Below, one piece after another: positions 26,263-32,122 of a stretch of 64,000 bases of DNA (position 1 is its first letter; each line of letters starts with the position of its first letter). The position numbers were made by a program, and so were the translations under genes. The notes beneath the pieces are model-generated. The model made no database searches, was not told the origin of the DNA, and saw nothing but the letters and a program-made list of their open reading frames with translations. The DNA is from a virus. Location: the IMG/VR virus record IMGVR_UViG_3300049001_000044, positions 248,001 to 312,000 of that record; one strand, given 5' to 3'.

Positions 26263-26780
26263 AAGTAAGCTCCTTCTTCAAGAGTTCGCACCCCGAGTTC
26301 CCAACCAAGGAACTCAATCAATGGGTACTCCTCACTGTTCTTAAAGCGTTTGTGGTATTGAGGGTGATCGAACTTGTAGTATTCGTACCCATACTCACAC
26401 GCGGCCTCGTACCACTTCGCAGCATTCCCACCAAGGCAGATCGTCTTATCCGCTTCCAACTTATCTAAGATAGTTGGATCTAACGGTACTCCATCCTTGT
26501 CAGCAGAGTTAATCCAAATGAGCCGCTCTTCTGGAATCTGCGCCACGTAAAGAGCTGCGTTTAGCCATCCACTGCAATGCTTCGTTGAGTAGAAGGGAGT
26601 ATGATGGTAGTTGGGGTCTTGTGGTGCGGAAGGACCAGGCCGATCCCCAATGATCAAGATACTGCCCTTGACCCACTGAGGATCATTCATTGCCTTCAAG
26701 TAGTTTCGTTTTCGTACTTCTAAGTTGCGAGCTACTGCGCGCTTGCCATCTTCGTTAAGCGCAGGGTACGACACTCTCAC
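26259..26780 (-). CDS. Uracil-DNA-glycosylase-like fold protein (173 aa)
   Basis: Motifs in order match the UDG superfamily layout: ILIIGDRPGPSAP (41-53; the family has G-x-x-P-G), HCSGWLNAA (68-76), WINSADKDG, ICLGGNAAK (114-122; end of a core strand) and DHPQYHKRF (138-146; the usual His-Pro of the DNA-intercalating loop). The family excises uracil or related bases, but many phage members have no known substrate. It sits in an ATGA-coupled operon with a HAD-like protein and Tpt1. The assignment is by motif recognition only and the catalytic residue is unclear. Confidence 0.5.
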   Translation of the reverse strand: MRVSYPALNEDGKRAVARNLEVRKRNYLKAMNDPQWVKGSILIIGDRPGPSAPQDPNYHHTPFYSTKHCSGWLNAALYVAQIPEERLIWINSADKDGVPLDPTILDKLEADKTICLGGNAAKWYEAACEYGYEYYKFDHPQYHKRFKNSEEYPLIEFLGWELGVRTLEEGAYF

Positions 26781-27199
26781 TTTAGCTCTCGCTTGTAGTA
26801 GAAGGAGATGATTTCATCCCAGTCCTTATCGGGATCGAAGCCTGCCTTGTCATCGAGCAACACACTGAAGTAGAACTTCTTGTCGAAGCAGCCAGTCTTC
26901 GTGTTCTTTTCCAATGGATTAGCATTGAATGCCAGCACATCGATCCCATGCGACTTGAAGAACTCGATGATGGTTGGTTGCTCTTCTTCATGCGCCGAAG
27001 ACCACAAGATGATCTTGTTTTCTGGCTGGGCCGCGATCATCCTTAGCGCGCGAGCCGCGGTGTCGTTGATCCACGTGTAGCCACCCTGTTCATAGTTCGA
27101 GACGAGGCAGACACCGTGCAGATCCACTGCCCAATAAATGGTGTCCCATCCACGCTTTTCCATGATGTCGTAGGATCGTTGGATTGCATCAAGCAGCAT
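26777..27199 (-). CDS. HAD-like phosphatase-type protein (140 aa)
   Basis: The HAD order is visible: a strand with D-L-H-G (D26, H28; normally D-x-D), a strand ending W-S-S (motif II Ser/Thr, ~67), K-K-F-Y-F (motif III Lys, ~107) and V-L-L-D-D (motif IV, ~115-116). The change of the second Asp to His would weaken classic phosphatase chemistry, so it may act on an unusual substrate or only bind. T4 Pnkp has a HAD 3'-phosphatase domain, and this gene overlaps Tpt1, so an RNA-end role is possible but unproved. Confidence 0.55.
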   Translation of the reverse strand: MLLDAIQRSYDIMEKRGWDTIYWAVDLHGVCLVSNYEQGGYTWINDTAARALRMIAAQPENKIILWSSAHEEEQPTIIEFFKSHGIDVLAFNANPLEKNTKTGCFDKKFYFSVLLDDKAGFDPDKDWDEIISFYYKRELK

Positions 27200-27755
27200 A
27201 GTAAATCTCCGCGAAGTTGAAAGGGATGATGTCCTCGGTCAGCCAGACGCCATTGCTCGACAGGTAGAACTTCACACCCGTCTTCCACAGATCGTATGCG
27301 CGAATCCGAAGGATGATAGGCACGCCGCGCTTGCCACGACCACCCACGTCTTCTGCTGTGTTCGTGTCGAGAGACAGATGAACGTGATTCCTACTCATGG
27401 GCTTGATGCCTTCCACCTTGATGAACTCGATTGCCTTCTTCGAAGTGCCATGGTAGAGGTAGGTGGGAGGAGTGAGCGACTGCATTTCCAGATCGACATC
27501 GATGCTGTGACCTTGATTTGCGCGCACGTAATTCATGTCGGCGTTCTCAAAAGAATACCGTGACTTCTCGTCGGTGAAGACGATCTCCTTGATGTCATCA
27601 AAAGAGAATGGGTTACAGGGGTATTTCCCACTCCTGCTGTTGTCGATGATCTGCTGGACTTCGACGTAGCCCTGTGCGTCCATCGTCAGGCCCAGTGCGT
27701 CGGGTTTATGGCGCAGCAGTAGGGATAGGAACTTACTTTTCTTGTTGAGGCTCAT
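27189..27755 (-). CDS. kptA: RNA 2'-phosphotransferase (Tpt1/KptA)
   Basis: A 188-aa, full-length Tpt1/KptA. These enzymes use NAD+ to remove the 2'-phosphate left at an RNA splice junction. Diagnostic motifs: SKFLSLLLRHKP (7-18, catalytic Arg-His), a winged-helix N-terminal half ending with R-A-N-Q-G-H-S (78-84), YHGT (101-104), HVHLS (124-128) and the later R-G-K-R-G-V-P-I-I-L. All key residues look present. The C-terminus (TEDIIPFNFAEIYY) is also typical. It overlaps the HAD-like gene downstream and the small membrane gene upstream. In this phage it keeps company with two or three ligases, which suggests RNA repair. Confidence 0.88.
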   Translation of the reverse strand: MSLNKKSKFLSLLLRHKPDALGLTMDAQGYVEVQQIIDNSRSGKYPCNPFSFDDIKEIVFTDEKSRYSFENADMNYVRANQGHSIDVDLEMQSLTPPTYLYHGTSKKAIEFIKVEGIKPMSRNHVHLSLDTNTAEDVGGRGKRGVPIILRIRAYDLWKTGVKFYLSSNGVWLTEDIIPFNFAEIYYAA

Positions 27756-27945
27756 TCTTGCTCCGATATTTGTCGTAGGCCTTCATCACGCCCTTCTGGA
27801 TGATGCCACTTGCCGCATCTTTTGCCATACTTCCGGCGTTGGCCATCACTTGGCGAACCTTATACACACCGTACATGTAGGTCAGGAACAGTCCTGCCAG
27901 GAAGCCAAAGAATCCGCCAACAAAGAAACCTAATACGTGTTCCAT
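27733..27945 (-). CDS. Small membrane protein with Gly zipper (70 aa)
   Basis: The start is chosen at 27945 because AAAGGTAAAC precedes it; an upstream in-frame ATG at 27990 lacks a site. One strong membrane segment (residues about 4-23) holds small-residue repeats G-G-F-F-G-F-L-A-G. The rest is a charged helix ending KNEPQQEK. It overlaps the Tpt1 start. Function unknown; superinfection exclusion or a membrane anchor are possible. Confidence 0.65.
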   Translation of the reverse strand: MEHVLGFFVGGFFGFLAGLFLTYMYGVYKVRQVMANAGSMAKDAASGIIQKGVMKAYDKYRSKNEPQQEK

Positions 27946-28002
27946 GTTTACCTTTCTTCTTAAGATACTATCATTGTAAATCGACATCAATCATACAAAA
28001 AC

Positions 28003-28035
28003 TAAAAGGCCCAGAGGTGTTAGCTCTGGGCCTTA
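28003..28035 (-). terminator. Intrinsic terminator (leftward) within element B
   Basis: Read leftward, AAGGCCCAGAG, loop CTAACAC, CTCTGGGCCTT is followed by TTAGTTTTTG, a classic terminator after the 28098 gene. The 5' arm of the plus-strand hairpin is also the first block of the pseudoknot-like element. Confidence 0.75.
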
Positions 28036-28087
28036 ATGACTTCTATGTCGAATTTTGCAGGAGGTCTCTGGGGTCCTCTGGTGACCT
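28008..28087 (+). ncRNA. Dispersed pseudoknot-like intergenic element, copy B
   Basis: GGCCCAGAG (28008-28016) can pair with the near CTCTGGGCC (28024-28032) or with the distant CTCTGGG at 28066-28072, which is itself flanked by GAGG and CCTC. The core GGTCTCTGGGG is at 28063-28073, and GCCCAGAGGTGTTAG is shared exactly with copy C. On the plus strand it opposes the leftward genes. Confidence 0.45.
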
Positions 28088-28097
28088 CAGAGCTATA

Positions 28098-28412
28098 TCA
28101 CTGACGATACTTTGAGTTGTCTACATCAGCTTTAGCAAGATGAGACTTCGCAAGATCTTCCTCAGCGCGTTTAGCCATGTTAGCCGCAACGCGAGGGTTC
28201 TTGAATTGGTGCTCTTGGCTGATTCGAATCCAATCAAATTCAGCAGTGTCATGGGCTTGATGAGCGGCTTTGCTGTCCTCATCATCCTTGCCCTTGTACT
28301 TCAACGCCATTTCCTTGTGCCACTTTGCGCGAGCGTAAGCGTCGTCGCGCTGCTTCTTCATTAGGGCTTCGGCCTCGAAGTCGGTTCTTTCCAGTAGTTC
28401 TCTGATCTTCAC
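28098..28412 (-). CDS. Small helical protein with L-x-E leader (104 aa)
   Basis: It begins MKIRELLE-R, near-identical to the leader at 4728. The rest is one long charged helix (KKQRDDAYARAKWHKEMALKYKG, then A-N-M-A-K-R-A-E-E-D-L-A), low in hydrophobic residues. Small, basic-acidic and helical is what packaged internal proteins of T4-type phages look like after leader removal. It overlaps the 28409 gene by ATGA and is followed by a strong terminator. The internal-protein role is inference. Confidence 0.65.
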   Translation of the reverse strand: MKIRELLERTDFEAEALMKKQRDDAYARAKWHKEMALKYKGKDDEDSKAAHQAHDTAEFDWIRISQEHQFKNPRVAANMAKRAEEDLAKSHLAKADVDNSKYRQ

Positions 28413-29047
28413 ATGAACTCCGCAAGCCAGTCACTCCAACGCCCAGGGAAATTGGATGGCTGGTAGAACCACATGCCACCGTCCTTGGTCTTGATGTTGA
28501 TGTTCAGCTTAATTTGATACAGCGAGCCAAGCAGAATTGGGGAAATAGTGTTAATGAAGTGTGGGCCTGCAGGCATCAGCACTAGAGTGCCACGCTGTGG
28601 AACGAGGGAGAAGTTGTATGCAGGGAATTCCAGCTTGCCGCCCAATACTTCATGGCGTGGATCAAGTGGCACATCGCTGTTGAAATCCTTCAACCAAACA
28701 TAGCCCACCAAATCTACGTCCTTGGTTTTTACCCACTTCTTGCGGACGTATTGGGAGCTTTCGCAGCCCGGCTGTTCTGCTGGTGCTTTCGCATTCTCAG
28801 GATAGAACTGGAACAGCGGTTTCTCTAGACGACGATAGGTCGCATCGTATCGCGCCTCAATGTCTGGGATGATCTCATGGAATCGCTCGATGATTTCCTG
28901 TTCCCATTGTAGGCAGTGACGCTCAGTTTTGATCGGATCGCCGTTTCGATCGACATCGGGCTGCTGAATCTCGATGTCTTTTATGATACTCTCGCAGATA
29001 AGCGGAGAGAGAAAATCCTGTTGAATGAGGAATGGACTCTTCTTCAT
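28409..29047 (-). CDS. 2OG-Fe(II) oxygenase-like fold protein (212 aa)
   Basis: The C-terminal half resembles phage prolyl-hydroxylase-type folds: a strand VGYVWLKDF, then GGKLEFPA (~140), V-P-Q-R-G-T-L-V-L-M-P and P-H-F-I-N followed by L-L-G-S-L-Y-Q-I-K-L-N-I. The distal His and the last strand are where the family has them, but I cannot find the usual H-x-D pair before GGxLxF, so it may be catalytically altered or only share the fold. The N-terminal part is helical. A leftward ATAAATA-like box lies upstream at about 29080. Confidence 0.4.
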   Translation of the reverse strand: MKKSPFLIQQDFLSPLICESIIKDIEIQQPDVDRNGDPIKTERHCLQWEQEIIERFHEIIPDIEARYDATYRRLEKPLFQFYPENAKAPAEQPGCESSQYVRKKWVKTKDVDLVGYVWLKDFNSDVPLDPRHEVLGGKLEFPAYNFSLVPQRGTLVLMPAGPHFINTISPILLGSLYQIKLNINIKTKDGGMWFYQPSNFPGRWSDWLAEFM

Positions 29048-29079
29048 TATGCCTCTAAGATAGAACGATTTGATTGGCG

Positions 29080-29087
29080 TATTTAGC
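29080..29087 (-). promoter_or_regulatory. Candidate late promoter box (leftward)
   Basis: Reads GCTAAATA leftward, 33 nt upstream of the 29047 start; it matches six of eight TATAAATA positions. Confidence 0.35.
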
Positions 29088-29121
29088 CTTGGAAAGAACG
29101 AGTATGTTCAGGACACACTCG

Positions 29122-29481
29122 TTACTTGTCCGCCTGCTGAGTTTGCTGTGGGGCCACAGACTTGTAAGTCTGGAAGGCGGAGTAGTAGAGAGGAAATGCG
29201 CCAATCGCTAGGATGGCTGCGACCACACCAGAGACAACAGCGGCTGTGACCTTCTTACGAACCTCGTCAAGCACTTCCTGATATGGCTTGAACTGTTCTT
29301 TGGTCATGTACTTCTTGTCTGCGTCGTCCTTGATCGACTTCAGTGCGTCTTCAAACTTTCGTTCCATAGAACGAAGGTGATCGGACACGTCCTCAAACTT
29401 CTCCTCCATTGACTCAAACTTGGTCGTCAAGCGGATCAGCAAGTCTCTGTCAGAGCGCGGGTAATCTTGTTGCGTCGGCAT
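29122..29481 (-). CDS. Coiled-coil protein with C-terminal membrane anchor (119 aa)
   Basis: The start at 29481 follows AGGACCATCAAA; an upstream ATG at 29514 has no site. Residues about 15-75 are heptad-rich (LTTKFESMEEKFEDVSDHL), then a basic hinge and one membrane segment near 83-105 (VVSGVVAAILAIGAFPLYYSAF), with a Gln-rich tail. The layout is like XhlA-type or other single-pass holin accessory proteins. It has a candidate late promoter. Lysis or membrane remodelling is a guess from topology. Confidence 0.55.
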   Translation of the reverse strand: MPTQQDYPRSDRDLLIRLTTKFESMEEKFEDVSDHLRSMERKFEDALKSIKDDADKKYMTKEQFKPYQEVLDEVRKKVTAAVVSGVVAAILAIGAFPLYYSAFQTYKSVAPQQTQQADK

Positions 29482-29537
29482 TTTGATGGTCCTAGAGGTA
29501 GGTGAAAATAACAACGATGTTGAACTGTCATCGTTGC

Positions 29538-29545
29538 TATTTACC
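29538..29545 (-). promoter_or_regulatory. Candidate late promoter box (leftward)
   Basis: Reads GGTAAATA leftward, about 57 nt before the preferred start at 29481. Confidence 0.35.
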
Positions 29546-29576
29546 TCATTTACCGGTTTTCAGGTTATTTTCTTCG

Positions 29577-30284
29577 TTAACCTGAGAATCCACTAGCCGC
29601 ATCTGCGCCGGAGATAGTCAGCAGCTCCATGTCACCGCGGATAACATCCACGAGAAGAGCGACCGTATCAGAGCTGTCCATCTTACGTACGACGACGCGA
29701 ATGGTGGTAGGACCAATAGGATGAGATGGGTTGATTACTGCAGCCGCATCAACTGCTGGTGGAACGCGGAATTCGATCGAGCCGTACCAGAAGTCTAGCA
29801 AACCATCACTACTTACTACGTCAGTCGTGACGGACAGATACGATTTGTCTGCTTTAGGCGCGATGATAGCGGGGACGCTGTTTGCAGATGTCAGTGACAT
29901 GACGACTACTTTGCCCACATCCACTTCGCCAGTTACTTCAGCCGACGATGGCAGAGTTTCAGGCTCTTTTTCCAACTCAACGGCTGGTTCATTAGCGACA
30001 GTGATAGGAACTTCTTCGGCAGGAATCTCGACGGCTGGGATTTCGATAGCAGGAAGTTCCATGCTAAATTCTGCAGGAGGTGCAGCTTGGGCTTCCATGT
30101 CTGCTTCCTTCGCTTTGATCTCTGCAGCAAGGGCGTCGAGGTCTACGGCTGGTGCTTCAGCCGCTGGCTCGTCATCAACTACACTGATGGTGACGCCACT
30201 CAGATGACCAACGGCGGTGATTACACTGATGAAGTGATCTTTACAGGACTCGTCTTGTAGATCGGCGATGATGGTAACCTTCAT
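29577..30284 (-). CDS. Unknown protein with acidic Ala/Pro/Glu-rich middle (235 aa)
   Basis: Residues 1-35 form a small alpha/beta start (KVTIIADLQDESCKDHFISVI). Residues about 37-115 are a flexible low-complexity run of A, E, P and V with repeated P-A-I-E-I-P-A-V-E-I-P units. The C-terminal ~110 residues are beta-rich (KVVVMSLTSANSVPAIIAP, TTIRVVVRKMD). Two folded domains joined by a linker is the likely shape. No family recognised. The start has AAAGGAAAAGAA. Confidence 0.6.
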   Translation of the reverse strand: MKVTIIADLQDESCKDHFISVITAVGHLSGVTISVVDDEPAAEAPAVDLDALAAEIKAKEADMEAQAAPPAEFSMELPAIEIPAVEIPAEEVPITVANEPAVELEKEPETLPSSAEVTGEVDVGKVVVMSLTSANSVPAIIAPKADKSYLSVTTDVVSSDGLLDFWYGSIEFRVPPAVDAAAVINPSHPIGPTTIRVVVRKMDSSDTVALLVDVIRGDMELLTISGADAASGFSG

Positions 30285-30293
30285 TTCTTTTCC

Positions 30294-30956
30294 TTAGATT
30301 TTGAGGGTGCTGTAGAACTTCTCAACACGCAGAGCGAGCGGCTCGTAGTAGTCAAGGAGATCAACTTTGAATTCTTGTGGGAAGCCCATCTCACTCGTCA
30401 TCAAAATGATGCCACGATTGATGTTCGTGCCGAACATTTCATTGTGCATGATCGCGTACGCGGTGAGTTGGAAGCGATAATCTTCGATCGCCTTTTCATC
30501 CTTGATTTTGCCCGACGTCTTGAAGTCGATGATGCATGGTTCACCACCATAAACACCGATACAGTCACAGCGGCCAGCTAATCCCAGTACTTTGGAATAC
30601 AGCGCAACCTCTTGTCCCCACAGCTCTTCGATCTTGTTCAACTTCAGCTTAAGTGCGTTGAACGCGTTGATATTCTGCTGCGTGAAGTTGTCGTTCTTCT
30701 GGATCAGCTCTTCCTTCTTCAGGTAGCGCTCAACCAGCAAGTGAACGGCGGTGCCGTGATCTGCTGCGTCCTTTGTCTTCTTAGTCGCGAGTGCGCCTAG
30801 AGCATTTTGCCATTTTTGAAGTGACTTTGACTTCTCTTCACTCATCGTCTTGCCCAGCATTGTGGTGATCGATGGAAGGTAGTCGCCTTCGGGAGTTTCA
30901 TACAGGCGCATCCCATTGACTGAGACGGTTTGCATGTCAGGGTAATTGAATTTCAT
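30294..30956 (-). CDS. RecB/Cas4-like PD-(D/E)XK nuclease (220 aa)
   Basis: The active-site order of the RecB family is present: an early His (D-H-G-T-A-V-H-L-L, ~64), G-L-A-G-R-C-D-C-I (Asp), P-C-I-I-D-F-K-T-S (the D-x-K of motif III) and Y-R-F-Q-L-T-A-Y-A (QxxxY). There are no Fe-S cysteines at the end, so it resembles phage exonucleases of the PD-(D/E)XK type rather than classical Cas4. ATG 30956 is preferred; an in-frame TTG six bases upstream is possible. It sits just downstream of the 1253-aa gene, separated by a hairpin. Confidence 0.75.
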   Translation of the reverse strand: MKFNYPDMQTVSVNGMRLYETPEGDYLPSITTMLGKTMSEEKSKSLQKWQNALGALATKKTKDAADHGTAVHLLVERYLKKEELIQKNDNFTQQNINAFNALKLKLNKIEELWGQEVALYSKVLGLAGRCDCIGVYGGEPCIIDFKTSGKIKDEKAIEDYRFQLTAYAIMHNEMFGTNINRGIILMTSEMGFPQEFKVDLLDYYEPLALRVEKFYSTLKI

Positions 30957-30991
30957 GGCCAAGGCTCTGTGTTATGAGGATATGGTAGTTA

Positions 30992-31017
30992 TTGGAGGGA
31001 GCATTCACTCCCTCCAA
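30992..31017 (-). terminator. Strong intergenic hairpin
   Basis: TTGGAGGGAG and CTCCCTCCAA form a perfect 10-bp stem with a 6-nt loop just after the 1253-aa gene. There is no clear T-run, so it may be a terminator or an RNA-processing site. Confidence 0.5.
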
Positions 31018-31024
31018 CATCCTA

Positions 31025-32122
31025 TTACTTCTGGTTGCTGCCGATGATTGCGTTTAGCTTCTTGATGTTACGCAGAACCAATGCGTAGTTTTGCATCTGC
31101 TGACGCTTCTGCTTGACAGCCAGTTCGGTCTGCTTACGACGATAGTCGAGCAGAGTTTCTGGGATACCGAGCGAAGCAGCAAGCTTCATAATCTCGTCAA
31201 CCCACTCATTACCGGTTTCTTCGCCTTGTGCTGGTGCAGCTGCTTGCGCTGCCATCGCAGGGCCGGCTTCTGTCACCTTACGACGCTCAAACTGCGCGCA
31301 CCAACGGTCAAATGCTTTTTGCAGTTTTGGTTGACCTGACGCAACGTCTTCTGGATCAAGATCGAGCGCAGGGAGAACATAGATCGTGTTGCCCTTGACG
31401 GTGATTGAATCAACGGTTACAACGGTTTGATTTTGAATAAAGCTGTCGTCACCCTCTTCTTCACCAAAGATCGCGTCTTCTTTCTTAGCCGCACTTAGTG
31501 CACGCAGTTTCGATGCTGTTGCGGGGATTTCGATCCTATACTTAACATTCTTCACCGCTTCCTTCAGATCACCGGTAACGGCGTCAATGCCCAGCTGCTC
31601 AGCGACCATCTTCAGGTACTGACGAATCTTGGCGTTGGAGTTAGCGAGCTTAGCACGTGAACGCAGAGCAGTGCGGAGGGTAGCACGACCCAGACGCTCG
31701 ACCGATTCTGGCAGACCAACCTTCTGCATGATTTCCAGAATCATCTTCTGCATTGCATTGCCCAGCTCATCGTGCAGGGTTGCTTCTTGCGGGCTGGTGT
31801 TCGCCTTCATCAGTTCTTCAGTCAGGCGATTAACCCAATTACGGAACTGGCTGTCCTTCAGGAACTTGTCCGAAGCTTCAGCGACCGACTTGCGAAGGTC
31901 TGCCTTCTTCAAAGTCATGGCTTCGATTGGTGCGCCGAGCAGGTACAGCAGAACGACCATTGCCTTCGACCCGCGGTTAGGGAACGACTGCAGCAGTTTG
32001 GTTACTTCAGCAGGAAGAGTTGCGGCTTCAGCGGCCGATTGAACTTCCTCTTTGTCTTCTACTTTCTTTGGAGCTTTCTTTTCGGTAAGAAGCTTCGATT
32101 TGAACTGTTGTCCGAATGTCAT
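31025..32122 (-). other. Internal translation start within the 1253-aa gene (365-aa product)
   Basis: In frame, Met889 is preceded by AGAGGAGTCCCACAAC, a strong Shine-Dalgarno site with about 9 nt spacing, unusual inside a coding region. The product would begin MTFGQQFKSKLLTE-K, a 14-residue amphipathic leader ending in L-x-E like those of several small genes here. The body is Lys/Ala-rich helix with a beta segment near its end. It could be made separately as well as part of the long form. Confidence 0.45.
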
